DNA of 64,000 nt from Streptomyces sp. CB03234 (GCF_001905885.1 NZ_LIYH01000005.1:636392-700391), one strand, 5' to 3'. Counted from the first letter of the stretch, positions 24,858 through 34,388 are shown. The notes: generated by a model not told the origin, from the sequence alone. Program-made: numbers and translations.

Positions 24858-25673
24858 TCAGCGTGCGGCAGGCTCCGCTCCCGGCCGGGGCTCAGGAGCC
24901 GCCCCTGCCTCCGCCCCGGGCCGCAGGGGCGTGCCAAGGCCGAGGGCCTCGTCGCGCGCCTGCTCGGCCTCCCGGCGGAACAGGCGGAACCACATGAAGA
25001 GCACGAAGCCCGAGAAGGCGAACCACTCACCCGTGTACCCGAGGTTCTGGAACGCCTTCAGGTCCAGCCCGCTGCCCTCCGCGGCGGCAGCCGGGACCGG
25101 GGTGAGGCCCGCCGGGGAGTGCGAGAGGGTGATCCAGGCGTCGTAGACGTCGTCCTGGACGACATTCACCAGGGACGCCGCGCTGATCATGCCGACCTGG
25201 CCACGCGGAAGGGCGCCCGTCGCGTGCACACCCGCGCTGCCGGTGTGCTCGGACGCCTGGAGGGCGCCGGTCACCGTGACCGGGCCGGCCGGCGGGGCCG
25301 GGGCCTTGCCGCCGTCGGGCAGCCAGCCGCGTACGACCGGCAGCGACTTACCGCCCTCGGTGCGCAGCAGGGTCAGGACGTACGAGCCGTCCTTGCCGTC
25401 CAGTTCGCGTCCCGGGACCAGGAACTGATCCCCGTACCGCCCGGTCGCCGTGGCGTGGCGGCCGGAGGTCTCCTTGTCGACGGGCAGCAGCTCGTCGAGC
25501 GGCGCGGCCTTCACCGAACCCGGATCCGGCCGCCGCTCCGCCTCCTGGTGGGAGTCGACGCGGTCCTCGAACCTGCCGAGCTGCCAGGTCCCCATGAAGA
25601 CGCAGAAGGGGATCGCCAGCACGACGAAGATGTTGATCCCCCACCAGCGGGGCGTCGTCAGGAACCGGTACAC
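24858..25673 (-). CDS. SURF1 family cytochrome oxidase biogenesis protein
   Basis: A 271-residue SURF1 homologue, an assembly factor for aa3-type cytochrome c oxidase (heme a insertion). An N-terminal membrane helix after YRFLTTPRWWGINIF (about 10-28), with the family motif GTWQLGRFEDR. The extracytoplasmic domain has VVRGWLPDG, and a second helix near 220 (AFSGFVLFMWFRLF) is followed by an Ala/Pro/Gly-rich tail. GTG start. Alone and convergent with the sigma-partner gene; the S9 peptidase lies 31 bp upstream in the same direction. Confidence 0.92.
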   Translation of the reverse strand: MYRFLTTPRWWGINIFVVLAIPFCVFMGTWQLGRFEDRVDSHQEAERRPDPGSVKAAPLDELLPVDKETSGRHATATGRYGDQFLVPGRELDGKDGSYVLTLLRTEGGKSLPVVRGWLPDGGKAPAPPAGPVTVTGALQASEHTGSAGVHATGALPRGQVGMISAASLVNVVQDDVYDAWITLSHSPAGLTPVPAAAAEGSGLDLKAFQNLGYTGEWFAFSGFVLFMWFRLFRREAEQARDEALGLGTPLRPGAEAGAAPEPRPGAEPAAR

Positions 25674-25704
25674 ACCCCCACGGTACGGAACACTCCCACT
25701 TCCC

Positions 25705-27516
25705 CTACGCCCGGGTCCCGAGATACCTGGCCGCGAAGTCCAGTTCCAGCCGTACCTGCTTGATCCGTTCCTCCACCACGAGCGAGCCGTGCCCGGCGTC
25801 GTACCGGTACACCTCGTGCACCGCGTCCCGGGCGGCGAGCCGGTCCACGTAGTTGTCGATCTGCCGGATCGGGCAGCGCGGGTCGTTGACGCCCGCCGAG
25901 ATGTACACCGGCACCCGCACCCGGTCCACGTAGGTGATCGGCGACGACGCCTCGAACCGCTCGGGCACCTCTTCCGGCGACCCGCCGAAGAGGGTGCGGT
26001 CGAGGGCCTTCAGGGCCTCCATCTCGTCGTGGTACGCCGTGACGTAGTCGGCGACCGGTACGGCGGCCAGGCCCAGTGCCCAGGCGTCCGGCTGCGTGCC
26101 GAGCCCGAGCAGGGTCAGGTAACCGCCCCACGAGCCGCCGGTGAGGACCAGCCGGCCGGGGTCGGCGAGGCCGGAGGTCACCGCCCACTCCCGTACCGCC
26201 GCGATGTCCTCCAGCTCGATCAGCCCGACCCGGTGCTTGAGCGCGTCCGTCCATTCCCGCCCGTACCCGGTGGAGCCCCGGTAGTTGACCCGGACCACCG
26301 CGTAGCCGTGGTCGACCCAGGCGGCGGGTGCCGCGGCGAACGCGTCGCTGTCGTGCCAGGTGGGCCCGCCGTGGATCTCGAACACCGTCGGCAGCGGCCC
26401 GTCCGCGACGCCCGCCGGCCGCTGCACGAGCGCGTGGATGCGCCCGCCGGGCCCGTCGACCCACACGTCCTCGACCGGCACCGAGGAGGGCGCCTTCATG
26501 CCGGGCGGTTCCAGGACGACGCCGCCCGCCGTGGACCGCACCACCGGGGGGTGCGCGGCGGACGACCACAGATACTCCACCGTGCCGTCCGGCCGTGCCG
26601 TCGCGCTCGACACCGACCCGGCGGGGGTGTCCACCCGCGCCAGGCGGCCCGTCGCGATCTCGTACCGCCACAGCTCGCTGCGCGCCTCGAAGCTGTGGAC
26701 GACGAGCAGCCCGGACCCGTCCGGGTACCACTCCGCCGACACGTCACCGGGCAGGTCCAGCCGCAGCTCCGTCTCCGCACCGGACGCCACGTCCCACAGC
26801 ATCGGCTCCCAGCGCCCGCGCCGCTGGTGCCCGACCAGCAGCCGGGTGTCCCCGTCCACCGGAGCGAAGCCGAGCACGGTGAGCCCCAGCTCCTCCGTCC
26901 CGCCCTTGGTGTCGTCCAGCTCGGCCACCACGGCCCCGTCCGGCCGGACCACCCGCAGCGCCGCGTGCATCGCGTCACCGTGCTCGGTGTGCTCGACCGC
27001 GATCAGCGTCCCGTCGTGCGACAGGTCACCGACCCCGGCCGACTCCCGGTGCCGGTAGATCTCCAGCGGCGACCGCCCGGGCCGTACGACGTGGATCGTC
27101 GAACCGTCCTCGTCCGTCGACCGCCCGACCACCGCCGTGCCGTCCCGCCCGATCGCCAGCCCCGCCGGATACGACGGCTCCAGCCCCGGCGTGGCCGGCT
27201 CGTCCTCCCCGCCCCCGAACGGCTGGCGCATCCACACGCCGAACTCGTCGCCGTCCGTGTCCGAGAACCACCAGATCCACTCCCCGTCCGGCGACAACAC
27301 GCCGTCCGTCGTCCCGTTGGTCCGGTCCGTCACCTGCCGCTGCTCACCGGTGCCCCGGTCCCAGGCGTAAAGCTCGTACGTCCCGGTCGCGTTCGACACG
27401 AACAACGCCCTGCCCGGCGCGTCCCACGCCCACTCCGGCAACGACACCCGCGGCGCCCGGAACCGCTTCTCCCAATCGGGCATGGCCTGTGCCTGCGTAT
27501 CTGTCGGTTCAGTCAT
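25705..27516 (-). CDS. S9 family prolyl-oligopeptidase-type serine peptidase
   Basis: A 603-residue peptidase with an N-terminal seven-bladed beta-propeller (repeats such as GVLSPDGEWIWWFSD, LAIGRDGTAVVG, EWYPDGSGLLVV) and a C-terminal alpha/beta hydrolase. Catalytic Ser462 in GGSWGGY, Asp545 in GVNDPRCP and His576 in DAGHGS complete the triad. HGGPTWHDSDAF gives the oxyanion region. No signal peptide, so cytoplasmic cleavage of short peptides is expected. ATG at 27516. Acylaminoacyl-peptidase-like enzymes are the closest type by motif. Confidence 0.95.
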   Translation of the reverse strand: MTEPTDTQAQAMPDWEKRFRAPRVSLPEWAWDAPGRALFVSNATGTYELYAWDRGTGEQRQVTDRTNGTTDGVLSPDGEWIWWFSDTDGDEFGVWMRQPFGGGEDEPATPGLEPSYPAGLAIGRDGTAVVGRSTDEDGSTIHVVRPGRSPLEIYRHRESAGVGDLSHDGTLIAVEHTEHGDAMHAALRVVRPDGAVVAELDDTKGGTEELGLTVLGFAPVDGDTRLLVGHQRRGRWEPMLWDVASGAETELRLDLPGDVSAEWYPDGSGLLVVHSFEARSELWRYEIATGRLARVDTPAGSVSSATARPDGTVEYLWSSAAHPPVVRSTAGGVVLEPPGMKAPSSVPVEDVWVDGPGGRIHALVQRPAGVADGPLPTVFEIHGGPTWHDSDAFAAAPAAWVDHGYAVVRVNYRGSTGYGREWTDALKHRVGLIELEDIAAVREWAVTSGLADPGRLVLTGGSWGGYLTLLGLGTQPDAWALGLAAVPVADYVTAYHDEMEALKALDRTLFGGSPEEVPERFEASSPITYVDRVRVPVYISAGVNDPRCPIRQIDNYVDRLAARDAVHEVYRYDAGHGSLVVEERIKQVRLELDFAARYLGTRA

Positions 27517-27555
27517 GCGTCCATGTAACCCGATGGTCGCAGCGGCTCGTGCGGG

Positions 27556-28128
27556 TCACTTCTCCTGGTAGATGTCCGTGCCCTCGGGCGCGCGGTAGCA
27601 GCGCGAGGTGACATCGACACTGATCATGTCCTTGAGCGTGCCGGCTCTGTTGCTGAGCCACTCGATCGCGATGGTGTGATGGCTCGCCGTGTTCACGGCG
27701 ATGATCTGCGGGTCCTTCGCCTTGGTCTTCGCCGGACCGTCCTTGGTGATCTTCCATCCGTTCTTGGGGAGTTGCACGCGCAGGTTCTGCATCGCCTGCT
27801 CGAAGGTGCCCTTGCGCAGGTCGTGGATTCCCCACGGGTGGTAGATCCTGTAGTGCGTCTTCAGGTCCGGATCCACCGCATCGCAGTGGGTGGCCGTCGC
27901 CCCCGACTGCGACGTGGTCCCCTCGACCCCCATCCAGTCCAGGACCCGGCTCGAGATGTCATTCACCTCGCGCTTGGCCGGGGCGATCTCTCGCACCTCG
28001 GGCTGGTAGCCGAGTACTTCCTCCGCGTTCTTCTCGTCCATGTTTCCACATCCAGCCATCAGTAGAAGACCCAATGCGACGCAGCAATGCACCGCCATTC
28101 GGTAGATGTTGGGCACCCTTACCGGCAT
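27556..28128 (-). CDS. putative lipoprotein
   Basis: About 190 residues with a lipoprotein signal: hydrophobic VHCCVALGLLLMAGC with lipobox LMAGC, then GNMDEKNAEEV. The mature part is soluble with HCDAVDPDLKTHYR, a WGI segment and a cysteine near the C-terminus. The start is uncertain: ATG at 28128 lies 4 nt after the upstream stop and has poor spacing; ATG at 28098 is an alternative. Last gene of the WXG100-like/DUF1023 operon, so it may act at the cell surface with those proteins. Confidence 0.8.
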   Translation of the reverse strand: MPVRVPNIYRMAVHCCVALGLLLMAGCGNMDEKNAEEVLGYQPEVREIAPAKREVNDISSRVLDWMGVEGTTSQSGATATHCDAVDPDLKTHYRIYHPWGIHDLRKGTFEQAMQNLRVQLPKNGWKITKDGPAKTKAKDPQIIAVNTASHHTIAIEWLSNRAGTLKDMISVDVTSRCYRAPEGTDIYQEK

Positions 28129-28132
28129 TCCC

Positions 28133-30016
28133 TTACTCAAGGGCCACCCTTTCGTGGTCTCCGATGATGACAAGGGCCTGGTTCCGCAGGCTGAGGGACG
28201 CGTGACCCTCCTCGTCCATGTGCCAATAGCCGCTGTGGTCGTCCGAGTCGGTCCGCATGAGGTTCGCCCCGAACTCAGGGTCCGTCGGAACGACCCCATG
28301 GTCGCCCAGGCCCACCACGCGACCGATCGAAGGCACCTGGTCCTTCGAGGGCTCGGCGGCCATGGCCCACATGTGGCCCTTCTCCACGCCCAGGTCGGCG
28401 GAGTGGTCCACCTGCATGCCGGGACTTCCCACCGCGATGATGTCGTCCGCCTTCAGCGGACCGTCGAAAAAGCCCGGCGAGTAGGACTTCACGGCGTCGC
28501 CGATAAGAGTGGTGCCATAACTGTGCCCGATAAGGGTCGTGTGACCCTTTTCTCCGGTCGCGGTCAAGTGGGCCTCACGGTTCCCGTCGAGGAACGAGCG
28601 CAGGAGAGGGCCTCCTTCTTTCGCCTGGTCGTCGTACATCGCTTCGGGGAACAGCCCGCCCCCATCGGTGTACGGCTTCGCCGAGAGCGGGGCGTCATAG
28701 TCGAACCAGGTGATCGTCGACACCTTCTGTCCTGCCGAGAGGCTGTCACTGGCCCTCCACAAGACGTCGCCCCGCTTCAGATCGCCGCCGATGTCGGACA
28801 GCTTCGTACCCGTGCCCGGCACATAGATACCCGTGTGGTCCGCCGTGTCCGGGTTGCCGTTGGCCAGGATGACCTTCCCCTTGCCCATGCCCTCGGGGTC
28901 GAAGCCCAGGAGGTACGCTTCGGGGAGGCCGTCCTTGCCCGTCGCGTCGAAGCGGCTCTGGATGGCGCTCATCCCGTCCAGACGGCCCTGCAGCCGTTCC
29001 CTCTCCTCGTTCCACTTCTTCCACTCGTCGGTCTCCCGTTCCCCGATCGGGTCACCGCGAAGGGTGTACTTCATCTCGTAGCGCTTCGGCTCGCCCGACA
29101 GGTGCTTCTGGAGTGCGATGGCCGTACTGCTCTGCTCGTCGCGGAGCACCACGCGGTTGGCCTCGTCGCGGACCGTGGCCGGGAGACCGTCCATCGCACC
29201 GATCGTGGCCGCATTCAGCGAGAGGTAGCTCTCCTGCTCCTCCTGGGACAGGCCCTGCCACCATGCCGCGTTCTGCGCCGGACTGCCGTCCTTGGGCGGT
29301 GCCTCGATGCTCTTCAGGTAGTCCTTGGCGCCCGCGCGGACCCCACCCGTGTCGGCGTGAACGTCCGCCCAGTCTTCCTTCGAGACGGTCAGGTCGTCGT
29401 CGGCCTTCAGCGCGCGCAGCTTCGGTGCCCACCGCGCGTCCGCCTCCGTGGCGTCGGAGATCGCCTGGGCTATGCGGTTGGCGAACTCGACCGCCCGGCC
29501 GAAGTTCGGGTTGGGGTGGATGTTGGCCGCCTGCCGCTCCAGGGCGCTAGCCAGGTCGTTCGCGTCCCCGGCTGGGTCGATCGGGGCGGAGGATCCGGCT
29601 CCCTTGGCACTTCCGGTGACCGTGCCGCCCTCCGGGACCTTGCCGTCGACCTTCTCCCCACCGGCGGGATAGCGGACCGAACCGTCCGGCAGGACGGCGA
29701 AGTTGGCGGCCTCCGCGTCCGCGACGGCGGCGTCAAGTGCCTTCTTTGGGCCGGTCAGGTCCGCCGCGAGCGCGTTGAGCGCCGTGCTGATGAGACCGCA
29801 CTCGACCTGCGTGTAGTGGAAGTTGGTGGCCAGGTCCCGCAGCTCTGCGGCGGCGGCGTCCAGGGCCTTGCCTTCAAGCTGCTTGCGCATGCCGGCGGTG
29901 ATCTCGTTCTCGATCCGGTCCTTGGCCTTGCCGGCCATGTCGCAGGCCGCGCGGTACCCGTCCGCGGCCTCCTCGAACTCGGAGATCTTCAGGGCCTTGA
30001 GCGTCGCGTAGTCCAT
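28133..30016 (-). CDS. DUF1023 alpha/beta hydrolase
   Basis: A 627-residue protein. The N-terminal 240 residues are helical, beginning LKALKISEFEEAADGYRAAC, resembling the coiled helices of ESX-linked proteins. The C-terminal domain is a DUF1023 alpha/beta hydrolase with nucleophile elbow LIGHSYGTTLIGDA, downstream VGSPGMQVDHSADLG and a late HMDEEGHASL. No signal peptide. It sits 9 nt after a WXG100-like gene and 4 nt before the lipoprotein gene, a layout typical of actinobacterial type VII secretion-linked effector cassettes. A lipase/esterase effector is the likely class; the substrate is unknown. Confidence 0.88.
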   Translation of the reverse strand: MDYATLKALKISEFEEAADGYRAACDMAGKAKDRIENEITAGMRKQLEGKALDAAAAELRDLATNFHYTQVECGLISTALNALAADLTGPKKALDAAVADAEAANFAVLPDGSVRYPAGGEKVDGKVPEGGTVTGSAKGAGSSAPIDPAGDANDLASALERQAANIHPNPNFGRAVEFANRIAQAISDATEADARWAPKLRALKADDDLTVSKEDWADVHADTGGVRAGAKDYLKSIEAPPKDGSPAQNAAWWQGLSQEEQESYLSLNAATIGAMDGLPATVRDEANRVVLRDEQSSTAIALQKHLSGEPKRYEMKYTLRGDPIGERETDEWKKWNEERERLQGRLDGMSAIQSRFDATGKDGLPEAYLLGFDPEGMGKGKVILANGNPDTADHTGIYVPGTGTKLSDIGGDLKRGDVLWRASDSLSAGQKVSTITWFDYDAPLSAKPYTDGGGLFPEAMYDDQAKEGGPLLRSFLDGNREAHLTATGEKGHTTLIGHSYGTTLIGDAVKSYSPGFFDGPLKADDIIAVGSPGMQVDHSADLGVEKGHMWAMAAEPSKDQVPSIGRVVGLGDHGVVPTDPEFGANLMRTDSDDHSGYWHMDEEGHASLSLRNQALVIIGDHERVALE

Positions 30017-30025
30017 GGCCGCCGA

Positions 30026-30481
30026 TCACCGGCCTCGGCTCTGGCCGCCGACGGCGGGAGTGTCCTCGTACGACTTGCCCAGCTTCGCGAACTCGGACTC
30101 AATCGCCTGGTCGGTCTTGAGCTGGTCGCTGCCGACCTTCTCCAGCAGGCTCTGAATGGCCCCGCACCTGCCGCTGACGTTCTCCATGTACCGCTTCCAC
30201 GAGGTGTGCAGCTCCCGCTGGGCGGCCGCGCTCTGCAGAGCGCCGCTGCCGGTGGATCCCGCACCGAGGCCCTGCTGGGCGTCCTCCAGCTTGGTCAGGC
30301 CCTCCTTGATGGTGCCTCTCAGCGACCCGACGCCGCTTCCCGCCTTCGTCCAGGCGGCCTTACTGGTCTTGAGCCCGTCGCTTCCCTCGCCCCCGCCCCA
30401 GCCGTCGCCGTCCGCGCCGGCGAGGTTCATCCGTGCTGCGGCGTCCTGTTTGACATGAGTCCATTCGTCCGCGAACGTCAC
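30026..30481 (-). CDS. WXG100-like / ESX-associated helical protein
   Basis: A 151-residue, all-helical soluble protein. TFADEWTHVKQDAAARMNLA opens it; a WGGGEGSDG loop and AAQRELHTSWKRYMENVSGRCGAIQSLLEKV follow. Longer than a classic WXG100 (about 100) but with the same two-helix hairpin tendency and genomic position before a DUF1023 hydrolase, so a partner or chaperone for its export is inferred. GTG at 30481 with GGAGGT five nt upstream. Confidence 0.8.
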   Translation of the reverse strand: MTFADEWTHVKQDAAARMNLAGADGDGWGGGEGSDGLKTSKAAWTKAGSGVGSLRGTIKEGLTKLEDAQQGLGAGSTGSGALQSAAAQRELHTSWKRYMENVSGRCGAIQSLLEKVGSDQLKTDQAIESEFAKLGKSYEDTPAVGGQSRGR

Positions 30482-30744
30482 CCCGTACCTCCCGATTCGC
30501 GTTCGCCTGTGCCGTGAGCCCCCTTTGACCCACGTGACATGCCCAGTGCTCCAGAGCTGTCTTTCTATCAGTTGCGATCGCAAGTGGTCTTCGCAGGCTG
30601 GGTGACAAGAGCGGGCCCCCAGCGGTAGTTGGGCGCACACGTCGGTGACCTGGCGCGTACCGTCCGCCGCCTGCTTCCCCAGTCAACCCGGTCGCCACGA
30701 CAATGCGCTCGCCGCGCCCCCAGCCTGTGGATAACCTCCGGCGC

Positions 30745-30972
30745 GTGTACTCCCCGACCATCGGTGAGGCCGGCAGCCCGCGGTCCCTCGCCGCCGGCAT
30801 CGGGTTCACGCCCGAGCGGGCCGCGTTCGTGACCGCCGACGTGTACGACGCGGCCGAGGCGGTGCCGGACACCGCGTACGACATCGTCCGCGCGGGCACC
30901 TGGAGGAACCCGCCGGGCGCGACGAGCGACGCGGCGGTCCCGGCCGGCGGTCCACGTCAGGCAGCCGGTTGA
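30745..30972 (+). pseudogene. remnant of a SAM-dependent methyltransferase
   Basis: The reading SLAAGIGFTPERAAFVTADVYDAAEAVPDTAYDIV matches the SAM-motif II/III stretch of small class I methyltransferases (FVTADVYDAPEAL...YDIVYTG), but the glycine-rich motif I upstream and the C-terminal half are missing. The frame then runs into unrelated Pro/Gly-rich sequence to a stop at 30972. Interpreted as a decayed fragment; residual expression of an 89-residue peptide cannot be excluded. The 260 bp before it up to 30482 hold no other gene. Confidence 0.5.
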
Positions 30973-31051
30973 GCGCCCCGCTCACCGACGTCCTGGGCTG
31001 GACGACGAGGCCGGCTCACGGCTCGTCCGCGACTGCTGCGCCGGCGGCCCC

Positions 31052-31531
31052 TCAATGCTTCATGGGCGCCACGGGAGTCGTGTCCTCGGCGCACAGCGCC
31101 CAGATGACGAAGACGGCGATCGCGATCGAGACGATGGCCCAGACCGGCTGGTACGGCAGCCAGATGAAGTTCGCGATCACCGCCAGCGCGGCCAGTGCCA
31201 CCCCGATCGCCTTCGCCCACTCCGCCCCGCTGAGGATCCCCGCACCGATGGCGGCGACCAGCAGCCCGAGCGCCAGGTGGATCCAGCCCCACGCACTGAC
31301 GCTGAACTCGAAGACGTACTCCCCCACGCGCCCATAGACGTCGTCCTCGGCGATGCCCGCGATCCCCTGGAGCATGCCCAGCACGCCCCCCACCATCAGC
31401 AGTACGCCGGCGAACATGGTTCCACCGGAAGCCCACCCACCCCCACCGCCGCCCCCGGCTTCCTGGTGAGCGGTGTGATGGGCATACGCGTGATGAACCG
31501 GGCCACTCGGCCCCTCGGACGGGTTGCTCAT
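31052..31531 (-). CDS. DUF7144-like four-helix membrane protein
   Basis: A 159-residue membrane protein: a cytoplasmic His/Gly-rich N-terminus, then four transmembrane helices (TMFAGVLLMVGGVLGMLQGIAG, WGWIHLALGLLVAAIGAGIL, AIGVALAALAVIANFIWL, VWAIVSIAIAVFVIWAL). The WIHLALGLL segment is characteristic of this actinobacterial family. No catalytic residues. Start ATG at 31531. The 309-bp gap up to metG holds no gene. Confidence 0.85.
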   Translation of the reverse strand: MSNPSEGPSGPVHHAYAHHTAHQEAGGGGGGGWASGGTMFAGVLLMVGGVLGMLQGIAGIAEDDVYGRVGEYVFEFSVSAWGWIHLALGLLVAAIGAGILSGAEWAKAIGVALAALAVIANFIWLPYQPVWAIVSIAIAVFVIWALCAEDTTPVAPMKH

Positions 31532-31840
31532 TCCCCGAGCGTCCCGCGCCCCCACCCACCCCGCGACCCCACCAAGCCCATCCGGGTGACGGGACTCGCC
31601 TGGCCGCCACCCGTCCCGGACGGCCGAGTTCCCTTTCGCGCTCCGCCGGGGCCGGCCGGAAAACCCTGGGGATGGAGAAACCCCCGCTTCGATACGATGG
31701 CGATGGCCTGTAGACCCGTTCCGTCACCATGTGTGACGTCGACGTCCCGGTGCGTGTGATCGCACCGGCTGCAGCCTCCCGACTTGGGTCCGCCGTGGCA
31801 CTGTCACCGGCGCCGTACGCACGAAATGGAGCATCCCAGG

Positions 31841-33562
31841 ATGGCTCGACACCTGATCACCAGCGCGCTTCCCTATATCAACGGGATCAAGCACCTGGGC
31901 AATATGGTCGGGTCGATGCTTCCGGCGGATGTGTACTCCCGGTACCTCCGCCAGCGCGGTCACGACGTCCTCTACATCTGCGCCACCGACGAGCACGGCA
32001 CGCCGGCCGAGCTGGCCGCCAAGGAGGCGGGGCTCTCCGTCGCCGAGTTCTGCGCGCAGGCCCACGACGCGCAGAAGGCCGTGTACGACGGCTTCGAGCT
32101 GGCCTTCGACTACTTCGGCCGGAGCTCCTCCCAGCAGACCCGCGAGATCACCCAGCACTTCGCGCGCAAGCTCAAGGAGAACGGCTTCATCGAGGAGCGC
32201 GCGATCCGCCAGGTGTACTCGCCGGTCGACGGCCGCTTCCTGCCGGACCGGTACGTCGAGGGCACCTGCCCGCACTGCGGCTACGACAAGGCCCGCGGTG
32301 ACCAGTGCGAGAACTGCACGCGCGTCCTGGACCCGACCGACCTGATCGAGCCGCGCTCCGCGATCAGCGGTTCCACGGAGCTGGAGGTCCGTGAGACCAA
32401 GCACCTGTTCCTGCTGCAGTCCAAGCTCCAGCACGAGGTCGAGGCGTGGATCGACGCGGTGAGCGAGAAGTGGCCGCACCTGTCCTCCTCCATCGCCCGC
32501 AAGTGGCTGACCGAGGGCCTGCACGACCGTGCGATCACCCGTGACCTGGACTGGGGCGTGCCCGTCCCCGCCGACACCTGGCCGGAGCTGGCCGCCGAGG
32601 GCAAGGTCTTCTACGTCTGGTTCGACGCCCCGATCGCGTACATCGGCGCGACGAAGGAATGGGCGGACGCGGCCCCGGACGGTGAGAGGCGCGACTGGAA
32701 GTCCTGGTGGTACGAGGCCGACGACGTCACCTACACCGAGTTCATGGCCAAGGACAACGTCCCCTTCCACACGGTGATGTTCCCGGCCACCGAGCTGGGT
32801 GTCCGTGAGCCGTGGAAGAAGGTCGACTTCGTCAAGGGCTTCAACTGGCTGACGTACTACGGCGGCAAGTTCTCCACCTCCCAGAAGCGCGGCGTCTTCA
32901 CGGACGCGGCCCTGGAGGTCCTCCCCGCCGACTACTGGCGCTACTTCCTGATCGCCAACGCCCCGGAGTCGGACGACTCGTCGTTCACCTGGGAGCACTT
33001 CACCGCCACGGTCAACAAGGACCTGGCCGACACCCTCGGCAATTTCGTCAACCGCGTGCTGTCCTTCTCCCGCAAGCGGTTCGGCGACGACGTCCCGGCG
33101 GGCCGCACCGCCGGCGAGGCGGAGGCGAAGCTGGGCGAGGAGATCGCGCGTCTGCTGGCCGAGTACGAGGAGCACATGGAGGCGCTCCAGTTCCGCAAGG
33201 CCGCCGCCGCGCTGCGTGCCCTGTGGTCGGCGGGCAACTCCTACCTGGAGGAGAAGGCTCCCTGGCTGGAGATCAAGACGGATCCGGACGGCGCGGCGCT
33301 GACCCTGCGTACCGCGATGAACCTGATCCACCTGTACGCGGTCGTCTCCGAGCCCTTCATCCCGGCCTCGGCGGCCGCTATGCGCGGGGCCTTCGCGCTG
33401 GAGAACGACACCGCGACCTGGGTGACCGCTGAGCAGGCCAAGTCCCTGGACGCGGTCCCGGCCGGCACCGCGTTCACCGTGCCGCCGGTGCTCTTCGCGA
33501 AGATCACGGAGGAGGACCTGGAGTCCTACCGGGCGCGCTTCGGCGGTGCCCCGGACGCCTGA
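31841..33562 (+). CDS. metG: methionyl-tRNA synthetase
   Basis: Charges tRNA-Met, cytosolic. The 573-residue class I synthetase shows the HIGH-type PYINGIKHLGN near the N-terminus, a four-cysteine knuckle CPHCGYDKARGDQCENC, KMSKS equivalent KFSTSQKRG around 340, and the helical anticodon-binding domain. The C-terminal EMAP-like tRNA-binding domain found in longer MetRS is absent, as usual for this branch. ATG at 31841 with GGAG 9 nt upstream. Monocistronic. Confidence 0.98.
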   Translation: MARHLITSALPYINGIKHLGNMVGSMLPADVYSRYLRQRGHDVLYICATDEHGTPAELAAKEAGLSVAEFCAQAHDAQKAVYDGFELAFDYFGRSSSQQTREITQHFARKLKENGFIEERAIRQVYSPVDGRFLPDRYVEGTCPHCGYDKARGDQCENCTRVLDPTDLIEPRSAISGSTELEVRETKHLFLLQSKLQHEVEAWIDAVSEKWPHLSSSIARKWLTEGLHDRAITRDLDWGVPVPADTWPELAAEGKVFYVWFDAPIAYIGATKEWADAAPDGERRDWKSWWYEADDVTYTEFMAKDNVPFHTVMFPATELGVREPWKKVDFVKGFNWLTYYGGKFSTSQKRGVFTDAALEVLPADYWRYFLIANAPESDDSSFTWEHFTATVNKDLADTLGNFVNRVLSFSRKRFGDDVPAGRTAGEAEAKLGEEIARLLAEYEEHMEALQFRKAAAALRALWSAGNSYLEEKAPWLEIKTDPDGAALTLRTAMNLIHLYAVVSEPFIPASAAAMRGAFALENDTATWVTAEQAKSLDAVPAGTAFTVPPVLFAKITEEDLESYRARFGGAPDA

Positions 33563-33613
33563 CCGCGTCTCTGGTGCGGGGCGCCCACGCCGGCCGGTTC
33601 ACGTCGGCGAGGC

Positions 33614-33720
33614 GCCCCGACACCCCCGGAGCGACCCCCGACACCCTCGGGGCGTCCCCCGACACCCCCCGAGCGTCCCCCGACACCCCCGGAGCCACCC
33701 CCGAGCACCCCCGGTGCCCC
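33614..33720. repeat. CCCCGACACCCC tandem repeats after metG
   Basis: Four to five imperfect copies of a roughly 21-bp unit (CCCCCGACACCCCCGGAGCG with variants) lie between the metG stop and the converging gene. On the top strand it is C-rich with little hairpin potential; likely replication slippage DNA rather than a terminator. Confidence 0.75.
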
Positions 33721-33736
33721 GCGCGTGCCCGAGCAC

Positions 33737-34309
33737 TCAGGAGCTGTTGGGGGTGTCGCCCTGGCGACGAGCTGAGGGGAGCAGGAGGTCGCGCTCGGGG
33801 TGCTTCTCGCCGGAGACGCTGCCGTCCACGCCGAGGTCCCTGCGTGCCTGCTCGTGAAACTCGTTGATCGCCCGGAACGCAGCACGGTTCCGCTCGCGCC
33901 ACTCCTCCAGCGTCCCGTCGACCTTGCCGTTGGCCTGCCAGTCGACCTGGAGGGCGACGGCGTTCAGCTCGTGCGCGGCCTCCACCACGTTGTCACCGGC
34001 GAGGAGCATGATCCGCTCGAAGGCCCGGCCCCGGGTCCGGCCGGCCTCCGACATCTCGGCCAGCAGCTCCTGGTCGGACTTGTCCCGCTCCCGGAGGCCC
34101 TCGCGGCACTCATAGAGGTGGACCGCCAGGAAGACGCAGGCGCGGACGCTGTCGATGTAGTGCTCGTACGCTTCGAGTTTCCTGCCGTCCCAGCGAGTCA
34201 CCAGTTCGTGCTTCTTGCGCTGGCGCTCCATGGCGTACGTCGTGAGGTGGGTGGTCAGCGCGCCCAGCAACACCGCGGCGATCGTGACCCACTGCTCGGC
34301 GCTCCCCAT
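33737..34309 (-). CDS. single-helix membrane protein of unknown function
   Basis: About 190 residues. One N-terminal helix (WVTIAAVLLGALTTHLTTYAM) is followed by a basic, cytoplasmic helical domain (ERQRKKHELVTRWDGRKLEAYEHY...RACVFLAVHLYECREGL) and a C-terminal helix with DWQANGKVDGTLEEWRERN. ATG at 34309 is preferred over one at 34330, which has no ribosome site. No family recognised; monocistronic. Confidence 0.72.
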   Translation of the reverse strand: MGSAEQWVTIAAVLLGALTTHLTTYAMERQRKKHELVTRWDGRKLEAYEHYIDSVRACVFLAVHLYECREGLRERDKSDQELLAEMSEAGRTRGRAFERIMLLAGDNVVEAAHELNAVALQVDWQANGKVDGTLEEWRERNRAAFRAINEFHEQARRDLGVDGSVSGEKHPERDLLLPSARRQGDTPNSS

Positions 34310-34388
34310 GCGTCCCCGTCCCCCGGACATGATGCTGATTCAGGTGTCCAGAGGATATTAGGAGTTGCTGTCCGAGGTGCGGCCCGTA

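Noticed and set aside
33614..33720. CRISPR-like array
   Set aside because: The repeats are short, directly adjacent and imperfect with no spacers, and there are no cas genes; no CRISPR array was seen anywhere in the window.
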